From Nitrososphaerota archaeon (GTDB lineage: Archaea > Thermoproteota > Nitrososphaeria > Nitrososphaerales > Gagatemarchaeaceae): a stretch of 64,000 nucleotides of DNA. This document shows positions 1 through 8,945 of the stretch, piece after piece. The number at the start of each line of letters is the position of its first letter. Within the stretch, counting starts at the first letter, position 1. The notes below the pieces were generated by a model. That model was not told the origin of the DNA, did no database searches, and saw only the letters and a program-made list of their open reading frames with translations. Both the position numbers and the translations under genes were made by a program. The stretch spans positions 62,001-126,000 of the forward strand of contig JAGWHB010000004.1 in assembly GCA_028867035.1 (NCBI GenBank), written 5' to 3'.

Positions 1-68
1 CTGAATACGTCGCAAACAAAAGTAGGAGGCACGCCATTACAATGTAAATTGACCTCGGAAAGACTCGC

Positions 69-530
69 TTATTCATAGGCCTCTTCAGATACGCCGGAGA
101 AAGATATAAACCCGATGTTTACATAGTAATACGACGCAAGACCCATGCAAAATCCAAAGGAAGTCGTGGTCTCGTCAGAGTAGTGCCTCACCTCGTTCGT
201 CTTCACGCACACAATACCATGATCCTCCAATTTCACCATCCGATCCCCGGTGTCATTTCTCTTCGCTCGCCGCCAGGGGATGCGGACCGTCACCGAGGCC
301 GTGTGGAGCACGTTAACGTACTTTGCCAGCCTCCCCGTGGAGATGCTATGGGCCCTGATGTGATCCAGGAACGGCAGAACAAGCTTCCTATCAAGGGTTC
401 TCAGCCTCGAGTCGCTGTCGAGCCTCGCGATTGCGTTTCGGAGCTCGTAATCATCATCGCGAATCCCAGAAGCCGGGGATTTGCCATCGCGGCAATAGGC
501 GCGACCTGGCTGCGGATAACATGCACGAAT
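69..530 (-). pseudogene. Degenerate tyrosine recombinase (integrase) N-terminal remnant
   Basis: The minus strand is open from a TAG at 531-533 to a TAA at 69, but it has no ATG, GTG or TTG before a GTG at 311. The encoded segment around 310-440 (key stretch RKLVLPFLDHIRAHSISTG, then RLAKYVNVLHTASV) resembles the SAM-like core-binding domain of archaeal tyrosine recombinases. Beyond LEDHG the similarity fades, and no catalytic R..HxxR..Y domain follows before the window edge. The best reading is a decayed integrase end left by a mobile element. It could also be an unrelated helical protein missing its start. The resemblance is by eye only. Confidence 0.38.
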
Positions 531-608
531 CTAGGACTATTAGGATTATGATCGCCAGGGCAACCGCTCGGTCGTCATTTTGCCTGACCGCTCAGGAATG
601 GAAACGGC

Positions 609-1091
609 TTACCGCTTGTAGCCTATCTTCCTGAGGAACTCGCGCCTCTCTTTTCTGTCCTGGTCCCCCTCCACCCCTTTCGGAGATTCTCCGTCTATGA
701 CCCCCAGGACCCCCCGGCCCTTCCCAGAATCGGCGACGACGACCGTGACGGCGTTGGCCGTCGCGCAGAAGACCTGGGCCACTTCTTCCACCTGCTTGAC
801 GCGGTTGAGGACGTTGATGGGAAACGCACCCGAGAGCACGATGACAAAGGCATGGCCGGCGGATATCCGCGACGCATAGGACAGCGAAAGCTCCGTGCAG
901 TCCTTGTCTGACCCTTCGGACCTGATCAACGACTTCCCCGACGCCTCGCAGAAAGCGACCCCGAACTTGATTCCAGGCATAGAGGTTGAAAGGGATTCAT
1001 AGAGGTCTTCGACAGTCTTGATGAAGTGCGCCTGGCCGAGGATTAGCTGGCGCCCGTCCGGCACAGCGATTTCGACCTCTTCTATTTTCAC
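609..1091 (-). CDS. Adenosine-specific kinase family protein (DUF355)
   Basis: This 160-residue protein matches the DUF355/adenosine-specific kinase family along its whole length. Conserved blocks visible are ILGQAHFIKTVEDLYE (17-32), PGIKFGVAFCEASGK (39-53), SAGHAFVIVL (77-86), FPINVLN, VFCATAN and the C-terminal RREFLRKIGYKR. Members are small cytosolic alpha/beta proteins. The kinase name comes from structural and ligand-binding work on a family member, and the cellular role is poorly defined. The length is normal and the ATG start agrees with relatives. It stands alone, between the integrase remnant and the divergent pilus operon. Confidence 0.86.
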   Translation of the reverse strand: MKIEEVEIAVPDGRQLILGQAHFIKTVEDLYESLSTSMPGIKFGVAFCEASGKSLIRSEGSDKDCTELSLSYASRISAGHAFVIVLSGAFPINVLNRVKQVEEVAQVFCATANAVTVVVADSGKGRGVLGVIDGESPKGVEGDQDRKERREFLRKIGYKR

Positions 1092-1172
1092 GTCGCCCTG
1101 GCCGCCTCCCGCATTTCAAATCCTTTTGCCCGCGGGAGTCCCTGTCGACCACGCGGACGAATTCATGGCGCG

Positions 1173-1179
1173 TTATAAG
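1173..1179 (+). promoter_or_regulatory. TATA box of the pilus operon
   Basis: TTATAAG is centred 26 bases before the ATG at 1202, the usual archaeal spacing to a transcript starting at or near the start codon. A purine-rich AGGCAGGAG also sits just before the ATG, so leadered translation is possible. Confidence 0.5.
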
Positions 1180-1201
1180 CGGTATCCCAACTAGGCAGGA
1201 G

Positions 1202-2893
1202 ATGTCGAAGGTAAGGCAGCTCTTTGGGAAAAGGGACGATGGGGACCGGAGCGAAGAGGGTGGGAAAGAATCCGGGCCGGTGGAGGCGCCGGAGGAAATC
1301 AGGGGGGTCATCGACACCTATCGTGTCCCGGCGGGGGGAAAGCCGGACGCCTCCGCCGAAGTGTTCGTGGTGGAGGAAGACGGGCTTGGAAAGTATCTGG
1401 TGCGGCTGCCTAAGCTCAGCGCCCAGGAGCAGCGGGCGCTGGAGATCCTGCACATCAACCTGCTCGACTCGATACCCGTCGAGGCCTCCGGGGATCCTCG
1501 CGAGGTCGTGGCTGACTACATCTGGAGGACGGCCGAAGTGGCAGGCTTGGCCGACGTCGCCCATGAATCGCACGAAAAGCTCCTCTACTTCCTGATGCGC
1601 GACTTCACGGGGTTCTGGGAGGTCGACCCTCTGATGAACGACGATTTTCTGGAGGAGATCTCGCTCAGCAGGCACGACAGACCCGTGCGGGTGCTCCACC
1701 GCAACTTTTCCGAATACATGTTCATGGAGACGGACATAGTCTACCCGTCCGAGGAGAGGCTCCAGGCTTTCGTCAGGCGGCTCGCCCAGCTCGGAGGGAC
1801 GACGATCTCCCTCGCCCAGCCTTCCCTCGAAGTGACCCTTCACGGCTCGTCTGACAGGAGGATCACGGCGACCCTCGGGGACGAGATTTCGAGGCCGGGC
1901 TCCACATTCGCCATAAGGAAGCAGCGCGAGAACCCCATCACTCTTGCACAGCTCGCCGTCCCGGAGCATGCCCGCTGGCCGGCCCTCGGTACCCGCGAGG
2001 CGGCCGAGCCCGCGGCGCCCTACGAAGAGGTGCACTCGCACAAGACACTGTCGGTCCTGATGGCCGCCTACTTCTGGCTCCTGCTGGAGAGGACGACCAA
2101 CGTCCTGGTTGCGGGGGAGACGAACTCAGGGAAGACCACCCTGATGAACGCCATACTCGCCCTCGCCAACCCGAAGTACAAGATAGTGACCGCCGAGGAC
2201 GTCCTCGAAATCAGCCTCCCCGACCACCTCCATTGGCAGAGGCTCAAGACCAGGTCCTACAGGGCAGGGCTGTCTCCGATCTCCGGGAGATACGAATACG
2301 GCCTGTCTGAGCTGCTGAAGCTGGCGCTCAGGTTCTCCCCCACAATCCTCAGCCTGGGGGAGATGCGCGGGGAGGAGTCCGAGACCGTGGCGGCGGCAAT
2401 CACGCTCGGCTTCTCGACCATGACCACCATCCACGCGGAGAACGCTGAGCGGTGCGTCCAACGGCTCACAACCCCGCCCATGAGGTTCTCCGAAGGGCAC
2501 GTGCGGGACATCACAGCCATCGCGACGATGAGGAAGGTCGTACTCCAGGACGGGAGGGTGGTCCGAAGGGTGGTTAGCGTGGACGAGCTCAAGCCATCGG
2601 GCGCCTACGAGCACGAGATAGCGAACGTGTTCCACTACGACCCGGCCTCTGACTCCTTCTCCCCCACGACGCCCGCGGAGGTCCTCGACAGGTCCTACCG
2701 TCTGAACGAGATAGCCGACAGCTTCGGGTGGTCCTCTGCGGCTGTGCAGACGAGCCTGGCGGTCAGGGCCGCCCGGATCACCGGCCAGATAGCGGGCGGG
2801 GAGCTCAGCCCACGGGCCCTCTCGAAGATGGTCAAGGAGTTCTCCATAGACGAATCGAAGCACGGGGCGGGAAGAGGGTGGGGTCGAGAGTAG
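1202..2893 (+). CDS. Type II/IV secretion ATPase (FlaI/TadA-like) of a type IV pilus
   Basis: This 563-residue protein is a VirB11/PilB-superfamily secretion ATPase that would power assembly of pilin-like fibres at the cytoplasmic face. It has a long N-terminal domain (about 1-240), Walker A GETNSGKT at 305-312, an Asp-box region (VTAEDVLEIS) and a Walker B-like stretch ILSLGEMRGEES, then a conserved His segment (TTIHAENAERC). The next gene, a TadC/FlaJ-like membrane protein, overlaps its end, and four pilin-like genes follow, so it belongs to a complete pilus locus. No archaellum marker genes are nearby, so an adhesion pilus or similar surface fibre is more likely than an archaellum. Confidence 0.92.
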   Translation: MSKVRQLFGKRDDGDRSEEGGKESGPVEAPEEIRGVIDTYRVPAGGKPDASAEVFVVEEDGLGKYLVRLPKLSAQEQRALEILHINLLDSIPVEASGDPREVVADYIWRTAEVAGLADVAHESHEKLLYFLMRDFTGFWEVDPLMNDDFLEEISLSRHDRPVRVLHRNFSEYMFMETDIVYPSEERLQAFVRRLAQLGGTTISLAQPSLEVTLHGSSDRRITATLGDEISRPGSTFAIRKQRENPITLAQLAVPEHARWPALGTREAAEPAAPYEEVHSHKTLSVLMAAYFWLLLERTTNVLVAGETNSGKTTLMNAILALANPKYKIVTAEDVLEISLPDHLHWQRLKTRSYRAGLSPISGRYEYGLSELLKLALRFSPTILSLGEMRGEESETVAAAITLGFSTMTTIHAENAERCVQRLTTPPMRFSEGHVRDITAIATMRKVVLQDGRVVRRVVSVDELKPSGAYEHEIANVFHYDPASDSFSPTTPAEVLDRSYRLNEIADSFGWSSAAVQTSLAVRAARITGQIAGGELSPRALSKMVKEFSIDESKHGAGRGWGRE

Positions 2894-4554
2894 CCGGCGG
2901 CACTCTCGGATACCTTCTTTCCAGACGTGCCGCTGGAAGGCTGATCCTTTGGAGGTCCCGCAGCTTCGCGGGACTGCTGAAGAAATCGGGTCGAATCGGG
3001 AACCCGGTCCTCATGGCCGGGGCTTCGGTGGCGGGCGCCATCAAAGGAGCGTTGGTCGCTGTCCCCGTCTCTGTGCTGGGGGGCTTCCTATTCTCCCCGT
3101 GGTTCTTCTGCGGGTGCGCAGTGCCGCTGCTGCTCCTCGCGGCACCGGAGCTCAGGCTGAGAGATGCGATAGCGCAGAGGAAGGAAGGGGTCGAAGGGGA
3201 GCTGCCTTTCTTCTCCGTCCTTGTCGGAGTCCTCGGGGGCGCCGGAGTCCCTCTCTACTCGATCCTCGGAGACCTGTCGGACAACGACGTATTTCCTTCG
3301 ATGCGGAAGGAAGCGCTATTGGTCAAAAGAGATGTCGGGATATTCGGGATGAACCCCAACGACTCCTTCGAGAGGCTCGCCTCCAACCACCCGTCGAAGA
3401 GGTTCGGCGAATTCCTCCTGGGGTACACCAGCAAGGCACGCAGCGGGGGGGATGTCCCAGGATACTTGATGGGCGAGAGCGGCTCGCTGCTCAGGGAGCT
3501 GGAGGGCGGGTGGTTGCGGTATGTCGCCAGGGTGGGGATAATCGGGAGCATGATGATCACAGTGTTCGGCGTCGTCCCCCTACTCCTCATGGTGGTGGGC
3601 GTGTTCTCTCCGGGGTTCTCAATCGTCGGCCTGGTCTTCTACACAGGCGTGGGGGTCCCGATGTTCACCATGGCGCTCATCTACATGGCGGGAAGGATGC
3701 AACCGGCGAAAGCAGAGCCCATCCAGGGGAAGGCAGCCAAGAGCATCCTCGTCGCACTCCCCGTCGCGGTCCTGGGGGTCCTGTCCGGGGAGGCCTGGGT
3801 CGCGGTGGCTTCGGCGCTCTTCGTCTTCTTCGTGGCCTATGGGTTCTCCGTCAGGAAACAGCTTGCAGAAACCAGGGCGGTGGACGAGGGACTATCTCGC
3901 TTCCTGAAAGACTTGCTCGAGTACAAGAGGCAGGATTACGACCTGACGAGGGCTATTGTGGCCATCGAGGCCCACGGCGGCTATAACAGCGGCTTCAGCG
4001 GGGTGCTGTCGAAGGTAGCTTCCAGGCTGAAGGCAGGGGTCCCCCTTGACGAGGTCAAGGTCGACTGCAGGAGCAAGCTGGGCAGGATGTCGTTCCTCCT
4101 CCTCGGACAGATGAGCCGCTCAGGGGGCGGCAGCGTCGACACCGTGTATCAGGTCTCCAACTTCGCCGACAGGATGATAGAGATGAGGAGGAATGCGACC
4201 GCTGAGATGAAGCCGTACCTGATCCTCTCCTATGTGTCCCCCCTGCTGCTCGCCTTCGGGGTCACCTTCGTCGGAGGGGTCCTGTCCTCGTTCAGCAGCA
4301 CCGTCAGACCCGGACTGTCAGGCCTCCACCTGAGCGGCTTCCAGGTGGGCAGCGTCCCCCCTGGGCTCACGCAGGTCTCCGACCTTCTAATCGTAGTCTC
4401 TGCGGCTTCCCTCGGGCTCATAGGCGCGAAGATAACCGACCTCACAGTCAGGAACACAATCCGTGCATCAGTGAACGTCGGCCTGGCGGTCGCCGCCGTG
4501 TCGCTCATGGTCGCCCTGAACTCACATTCACTCCCGACCCTGTTCCCGAAGTAA
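2878..4554 (+). CDS. TadC/FlaJ-like type II secretion F-domain membrane protein
   Basis: This is the membrane platform of the pilus machine, about 558 residues from the GTG at 2878. That start overlaps the ATPase end by 16 bases; an ATG at 3013 is an alternative. The frame is open further upstream, but that part lies inside the ATPase gene and reads as non-coding. There are two F-domain halves, each a helical cytoplasmic segment followed by hydrophobic spans (about 210-260, 290-330, 440-480 and 500-555), the duplicated layout usual for archaeal FlaJ/TadC proteins. The partner ATPase is immediately upstream. Confidence 0.88.
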   Translation: MGSRVAGGTLGYLLSRRAAGRLILWRSRSFAGLLKKSGRIGNPVLMAGASVAGAIKGALVAVPVSVLGGFLFSPWFFCGCAVPLLLLAAPELRLRDAIAQRKEGVEGELPFFSVLVGVLGGAGVPLYSILGDLSDNDVFPSMRKEALLVKRDVGIFGMNPNDSFERLASNHPSKRFGEFLLGYTSKARSGGDVPGYLMGESGSLLRELEGGWLRYVARVGIIGSMMITVFGVVPLLLMVVGVFSPGFSIVGLVFYTGVGVPMFTMALIYMAGRMQPAKAEPIQGKAAKSILVALPVAVLGVLSGEAWVAVASALFVFFVAYGFSVRKQLAETRAVDEGLSRFLKDLLEYKRQDYDLTRAIVAIEAHGGYNSGFSGVLSKVASRLKAGVPLDEVKVDCRSKLGRMSFLLLGQMSRSGGGSVDTVYQVSNFADRMIEMRRNATAEMKPYLILSYVSPLLLAFGVTFVGGVLSSFSSTVRPGLSGLHLSGFQVGSVPPGLTQVSDLLIVVSAASLGLIGAKITDLTVRNTIRASVNVGLAVAAVSLMVALNSHSLPTLFPK

Positions 4555-4570
4555 CTTCCGAGGTTGGGGG

Positions 4571-4577
4571 TTAAAAG
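4571..4577 (+). promoter_or_regulatory. TATA-like element before the first pilin-like gene
   Basis: TTAAAAG is centred 25 bases upstream of the ATG at 4599, in the 44-base gap after the membrane platform gene. It suggests the pilin-like genes have their own promoter, which would allow higher expression than the machine genes. Confidence 0.42.
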
Positions 4578-4598
4578 CGGCCGGCAACCTAAAGGGCG

Positions 4599-5153
4599 AT
4601 GAAAATCAGCAACAGACGCAAAGCAATTTCGCAGAGCATGGACCTTTTCATCATCATCGCCGCGGTCCTAGGGGTCGGCGGGGTGGTGAGCGCCTCGGTC
4701 TACAACCTCGTCAGCAGCGCAACCACAAATTCGAGCATAACGATAGTCGGCGCGTCATTGAAGGCGGGAGCTACGCCGTCGAGTTCTCCTATCGCAATCT
4801 CTCTTTCAATCAAGAACAACGGGGGGGATCCCATTTCGTGTACAGCCGCGACGTCTTGTCAGGTGGTGTTCGCAGGGACAAGCACGGGGACGGCCGCAGC
4901 TACTTGTTCGTCCCCCTGTACAATCTCTCCCGGCGGGGCCTTGGGCTGGAACGTAGGGGCATCACCGGGTCCGCTAACCTTCAGTGCAATCTCAGCCACC
5001 TCAGAACTTGCACCTGGTGCCCAGACCTCATTCGTCCTCAACGGAGCCCTTTCGACGACCGGCACCGCAACTTTCTGGGAGTCCGGGTCCCCGGTTACCA
5101 TCAACGTCCTCTTCGGCTCGGCGACCGCACAGGTCACAGTGGTCTCGCAGTAG
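4599..5153 (+). CDS. Type IV pilin-like protein
   Basis: This 184-residue secreted protein has a short basic N-terminus (RRK at 6-8), a small residue and then a hydrophobic segment of about 20 residues (DLFIIIAAVLGVGGVV), the layout of archaeal class III (prepilin) signal peptides processed by a PibD/FlaK-type peptidase. The rest is a Ser/Thr/Ala-rich beta-type ectodomain with two Cys pairs (near CTAATSC and CSSPC) that could form disulfides. It is the first of four consecutive pilin-like genes behind the ATPase and TadC genes. Whether it is the major or a minor subunit cannot be told from sequence. Confidence 0.72.
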   Translation: MKISNRRKAISQSMDLFIIIAAVLGVGGVVSASVYNLVSSATTNSSITIVGASLKAGATPSSSPIAISLSIKNNGGDPISCTAATSCQVVFAGTSTGTAAATCSSPCTISPGGALGWNVGASPGPLTFSAISATSELAPGAQTSFVLNGALSTTGTATFWESGSPVTINVLFGSATAQVTVVSQ

Positions 5154-5166
5154 GTGGGCCAGCGAC

Positions 5167-5646
5167 ATGGCCCTCCCCCCCATTTTCCGGACCCGGCGGA
5201 CACGCAGCGGGGTCAGCGAGCTCTACGCGGCGGTGCTCATGATAGGCGTCACAATATCCGTGGGGAGCCTGGTGGTGGCGGCCGCAAGCAGCCAGTTCGG
5301 GCTCGCGGCGGATTCCGCTTCCCTGGGGTCCTCCATCCAGCAGACATCGGCGGAGGTTCAGCTTGGCCTCGTCTACGTGGCCGTGCCACCGTCCGGGTCC
5401 TGCCCGTCATATCAGGGGTTCCAGGAAGGGACGACGCTCACGGTCGCCCTGTTCGACTTCGGGAGCGCCGGATTCTCGCCCGCGGGTTTCGTCGTGAATT
5501 CGACGGTTGTTTTGGGGAGCTATGGCACTGTGGGTCCCGGGGCCCTTGGACAGTTCGTCGTCGCACTTGGCTCCTGCGCCCACCATTCGGGCTTGGTGAT
5601 TCTTGCCTACGATTCGGCCGGAGATGAGGTGCAGTTTGGCACATAG
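5167..5646 (+). CDS. Type IV pilin-like protein
   Basis: The 159-residue product starts at the ATG at 5167, 14 bases after the previous gene. The frame is open further upstream, but that part overlaps the preceding pilin gene. The N-terminus has a basic stretch (RTRRTRSG) followed by a hydrophobic helix (SELYAAVLMIGVTISVGSLV), typical of archaeal pilin precursors with the H-domain at the extreme N-terminus. The remaining ectodomain is small, Gly/Val/Ser-rich and carries Cys residues near positions 79 and 145. It is probably a structural or minor pilin of the same fibre. Confidence 0.66.
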   Translation: MALPPIFRTRRTRSGVSELYAAVLMIGVTISVGSLVVAAASSQFGLAADSASLGSSIQQTSAEVQLGLVYVAVPPSGSCPSYQGFQEGTTLTVALFDFGSAGFSPAGFVVNSTVVLGSYGTVGPGALGQFVVALGSCAHHSGLVILAYDSAGDEVQFGT

Positions 5647-6133
5647 GCGGATGGGGGTCTCGAACTTCCTCGAGGTCTTCATCCTGATCGGCGTGGCAGT
5701 CGGCGGCTCAGGGCTGGTCTTGGGGGCCGTGTCGGGTTACTTCGGCTCTTTCTATGGCACGTCGCTTTCGCTGACCGGGGCTACCATTCGCCAGGGTTCC
5801 TTCACGGCGGTCGAGAGCATCACTGTGTTTGACAGCGGGCAGGTCCCCATGCAGTCCTTCGTCGTCTCGACCGAACCAGCTCCGAGCTCGGGCTCATACT
5901 GCTATTCCCTGCTCGACCCGGCAACCCGGGGCTTGGTTGCTTCCACTTGCCCGACGATGCGGGCCGGCCCGGGCTCGGTAAGCGTTTCCTCTCCCCTCGC
6001 TCCCGGAAAGGGAATCGTCGTCGAGCTCATAGTAATGGGGGGAGGTTTCACCGTCGGCTCAAGCTATGCGATAACGGTCACTGCCTCGACCGGGTCCCAG
6101 GAGGTCGTGTCCGTGCAGGCGGTGCCAGCATGA
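5624..6133 (+). CDS. Type IV pilin-like protein
   Basis: This gene overlaps the end of the preceding pilin gene by 23 bases if it starts at the ATG at 5624, which keeps the basic HRR before the hydrophobic segment FLEVFILIGVAVGGSGLVL; an ATG at 5651 would lose it. The product is about 169 residues with a single N-terminal hydrophobic helix and an exported ectodomain with two Cys about 16 residues apart (CYSLLD ... STCPT). Position and signal type match its neighbours. The exact start is uncertain. Confidence 0.64.
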   Translation: MRCSLAHRRMGVSNFLEVFILIGVAVGGSGLVLGAVSGYFGSFYGTSLSLTGATIRQGSFTAVESITVFDSGQVPMQSFVVSTEPAPSSGSYCYSLLDPATRGLVASTCPTMRAGPGSVSVSSPLAPGKGIVVELIVMGGGFTVGSSYAITVTASTGSQEVVSVQAVPA

Positions 6134-6146
6134 GGAGGGGTCCGGG

Positions 6147-7469
6147 TTGCGATTGAGTTCCAGGCGCAGGGGTGTCGCCTCCATAGTCGGCACCGTTGTG
6201 TTCATCCTTGTCTTCATGCTCGCGCTGGGGTCCCTTGCCTATGCGTCGGGGCTCCAGGCGCAGGCCTCTCAGGCAGAACTCCAGGCACAGGGCGCGGCTT
6301 CAAGGAGAGGAGGGGAATCGCTCGCCTTTGTCAACCTGCAGGGGCTCTCGGCCATGAACGAGGGGACGGCTTCGGTGGAGGTGAACCATGTCGTGCTGAG
6401 GTATCCCAACGGGACCGTCTATGCCATACCCGCTTCCGCTTCGATAGCCCCCGGGATGGAGAGCCCCGTGGCCCCCCTGATACCGCCGGGGACCTGCTAC
6501 CCCGGAACGGCCACCTGCCAATCGAAGTACGGCCATATCATCTCCGGGAACCCGTCCGGCTCGTCCGTGGGGCTCGTGTCGTCGATGGGCAACGTGTTCT
6601 GGTACACCTATTCCGGTAGCCAGTCGGGTTGGGCCAGTGTCAGCTTTTCGACACCGGGCACCTGGACCGTCCCCGGCGGGGTCACCGAGGCCTACGTCGT
6701 CTGTATCGGCGGAGGCGGGGGCGGAGGGGGGAGCGGGGGCGCGACCTACCTGAGCGGGGCCTCTGGCAGTGGAGGCGGAGGCGGGGGCGGGGTTGGGAGC
6801 CTTGCCGAAGGGTTCGTGATCCTGAGCGGGGTGAGTTCTGTGCCTGTCGCCGTTGGCCTGGGGGGCGCAGGGGGGACGGCCGGTGGCTACACTGCAACGG
6901 GCGGGAAAGGCGGAGACGGCGGCCCCAGTTCCTTCGGTAACTACGTGGCCTGCGGCGGAGGAGGGGGCGGGGGCGGCAGCTACTACAACGTCAACGGCGG
7001 GTCAGGGAGCTCCTGCGCTCCGAGCAGCCCAGCGGACGGGGGGGCAGGAGACGGAGTCCCCGGCGGCGTTGGTAGCCTTTCCGGGGTCGCGGCCAACGCC
7101 CTGCAGCAGACGATGTATGGAGGTGGTGGTGGCGGGGGGAGCAGCATCTACACGCCCCCGGGTGCTGGGAGCTACAGCGACTCCATGGTGTCCGGGGCTG
7201 AGTTCACCAGCACCCCCGGCAGTTCGGGATTCTGCGCACTCGGAGGAGGTGGAGGGTCAGCTTCCCCCTTCGGCAACGGTGGCTCCGGAGGAAACGCCGC
7301 GACGACTTGTGGGTCGGGACAGAGCGGCGGATACCCGGGGCCCAGCACGGGGGCAGGGGGAGGTGGAGCAGGAGGCGCCTATTCCCCATCGTCCTCCTGT
7401 GGCACGCGGGCCGGCTCAGCCGGCGGAAGCGGGGGATCGGGGGCTGTGATTGTCTACTACGAGGGGTGA
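6147..7469 (+). CDS. Pilin-like protein with a long glycine-rich domain
   Basis: The 440-residue product starts at a TTG preceded by GAGGAGGGG at good spacing. Residues 1-40 have RRR followed by a hydrophobic helix (VASIVGTVVFILVFMLALGS), a class III signal like the neighbouring pilins. After about 100 ordinary residues, positions 160-440 become extremely Gly/Ser-rich with many runs of 6 to 9 glycines separated by Tyr, Asn and Cys. Such Gly-rich sheets occur in fibre tips and adhesins, so a tip or sticky minor pilin is a reasonable guess. The last bases overlap the convergent herA gene by 13. Confidence 0.66.
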   Translation: MRLSSRRRGVASIVGTVVFILVFMLALGSLAYASGLQAQASQAELQAQGAASRRGGESLAFVNLQGLSAMNEGTASVEVNHVVLRYPNGTVYAIPASASIAPGMESPVAPLIPPGTCYPGTATCQSKYGHIISGNPSGSSVGLVSSMGNVFWYTYSGSQSGWASVSFSTPGTWTVPGGVTEAYVVCIGGGGGGGGSGGATYLSGASGSGGGGGGGVGSLAEGFVILSGVSSVPVAVGLGGAGGTAGGYTATGGKGGDGGPSSFGNYVACGGGGGGGGSYYNVNGGSGSSCAPSSPADGGAGDGVPGGVGSLSGVAANALQQTMYGGGGGGGSSIYTPPGAGSYSDSMVSGAEFTSTPGSSGFCALGGGGGSASPFGNGGSGGNAATTCGSGQSGGYPGPSTGAGGGGAGGAYSPSSSCGTRAGSAGGSGGSGAVIVYYEG

Positions 7470-8944
7470 GCCGGCCGGCCGGCGGACGCGCTCAGCTCGA
7501 TGGAATCCTCGAAGAAACGCCTGGTGAGCCCCGTGGCAGGGGAGTCGAAGGGGTCGACGTTTACCACTACGGGAAGGTTCCTCACGGCATAGCCGAGGAG
7601 CAGGCACATGCGCGGGGGGAGGGTACGCACGATCGCCTTTACGGTATCAGAGTCGGCCATGGACGCCTGGGAGATGAGGGCGAGGTCAGAGTCGTTGCTG
7701 AAGTTGTACAGGAATATGTTGTCCACCTGGCGGTATATCTTCTGGTCGATGGCGTCCGGCTGGTTCGTCACGAAGACTGTGAAGACGCCGAAGTGCCGCA
7801 TCCTTGTGATCAGGTCCTCCCAGTAGGTGTCCCTCAAGTAGAGGTGGGCCTCCTCGGCGAACAGAAACACGGGGGGTATCTTCCGCCGCTCGAGGAGCTC
7901 GACCAGCTTGGAGAGTATCAGCTCGACGACCATCCTCCTGTTCAGAGGGGAGACGCCGCTCAACGAGACGACGAGGGCCCCCCCTGACCTGTTCAGGGTG
8001 AAGAAGTCCTGGAGGTCGAACTGCTGGTGGGTGGAGTCGGTAAAGAGGCCGCAGGAGGCCAGGGTATGGTACCTTGCGAAGAGCGCGTCCCTTACGAACT
8101 CGTTGCACCTCCACTGCTGGATCCCTGACTCGAGGGTCGCGAGGGTGAGCTCGTCCCTGTTGTCCAGCTGCTCCCATATTTTCACAAACTCCCTGAGGGA
8201 GGTGCCCGGCATCTCCAGGGAATGGGAGAGCAGGTTGGTGATGGGGCGCAGTCCGACGGCGGCGAGTGAGAACTTCATGTCGCGTCCAGGGCGCAGGACC
8301 TTCACCTTCTTTGCTTCCCCTGTCTCTGTACCGTCGACGCGGCGGCCGATGGTGCCGTACTCGTCGTTCAGGTCGAAGATGACAGAATAGGCGTCGTTCT
8401 CCAGGAGCCCCCTGAGGAGTATTTTGGCGAGGTGGGACTTGCCCGACTCCTTCCTTCCAGTGATCACGGTTATCCTCCCGTCAAGGGCCTCGGCCGGAAT
8501 GCCGAAGGAGGACTCGTTGTCCACCGTTCCCACCCTGATATTCCTCACCCCGAGGGGGGCCACCGACACGGCGAGGTCCTCCACCAGGAGCCGAGTGACG
8601 GTGGAATTCGTCCTCGAAGGCATCCAGTTGGCCCTGGGGGTGAGCCTCCCCCCTGATATCGTCCCACGGGCCTTGCAAAGGAGTATCCGGGTGTCCCGGA
8701 TGAGGGTCGAGATGGTCGCGAGCTCCGTAGGGTCCGATGTGAACCCCGGCGCGGACGCGGACAGGACTTCCTCCCTTGCGATCTCTTCCTCTATCCCCTC
8801 GACATCGAGGTATCTTTCGTCGTACACCTGCAGTACCAGGCTCCTCTGCGACTCGGATGCTACTAGGTAATCGCCGATGTGGACGCGCTCGCGGGGAGAG
8901 GCGATCACCAGTATGTCGTCCGACTCTTTCTTGAGTATCTTCAC
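7457..8944 (-). CDS. herA: HerA-family DNA translocase/helicase ATPase
   Basis: The 495-residue protein is a HerA/FtsK-like hexameric ATPase. An N-terminal HAS-barrel-like beta domain (about 1-130) is followed by the RecA-like core with Walker A GRKESGKS at 163-170, DLNDEYG (a HerA-type segment after strand 2) and Walker B VFLFAEEAHLYL. HerA with NurA drives 5'-3' resection of DNA ends in archaeal double-strand break repair. The nurA gene lies one base upstream on the same strand, so the two are a transcription unit, here without mre11 and rad50 nearby. Confidence 0.92.
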   Translation of the reverse strand: MKILKKESDDILVIASPRERVHIGDYLVASESQRSLVLQVYDERYLDVEGIEEEIAREEVLSASAPGFTSDPTELATISTLIRDTRILLCKARGTISGGRLTPRANWMPSRTNSTVTRLLVEDLAVSVAPLGVRNIRVGTVDNESSFGIPAEALDGRITVITGRKESGKSHLAKILLRGLLENDAYSVIFDLNDEYGTIGRRVDGTETGEAKKVKVLRPGRDMKFSLAAVGLRPITNLLSHSLEMPGTSLREFVKIWEQLDNRDELTLATLESGIQQWRCNEFVRDALFARYHTLASCGLFTDSTHQQFDLQDFFTLNRSGGALVVSLSGVSPLNRRMVVELILSKLVELLERRKIPPVFLFAEEAHLYLRDTYWEDLITRMRHFGVFTVFVTNQPDAIDQKIYRQVDNIFLYNFSNDSDLALISQASMADSDTVKAIVRTLPPRMCLLLGYAVRNLPVVVNVDPFDSPATGLTRRFFEDSIELSASAGRPAHPS

Positions 8945-8945
8945 C

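Noticed and set aside
183..551. Plus-strand open frame of 122 codons near the start
   Set aside because: It is antisense to the integrase-like frame, has no domain pattern or ribosome site, and reads as a high-GC shadow frame.
1163..2041. Long minus-strand frame opposite the pilus ATPase
   Set aside because: It mirrors the codons of a confident ATPase gene and has an Arg/Pro/Gly-rich composition without domains, typical of antisense frames in high-GC DNA.
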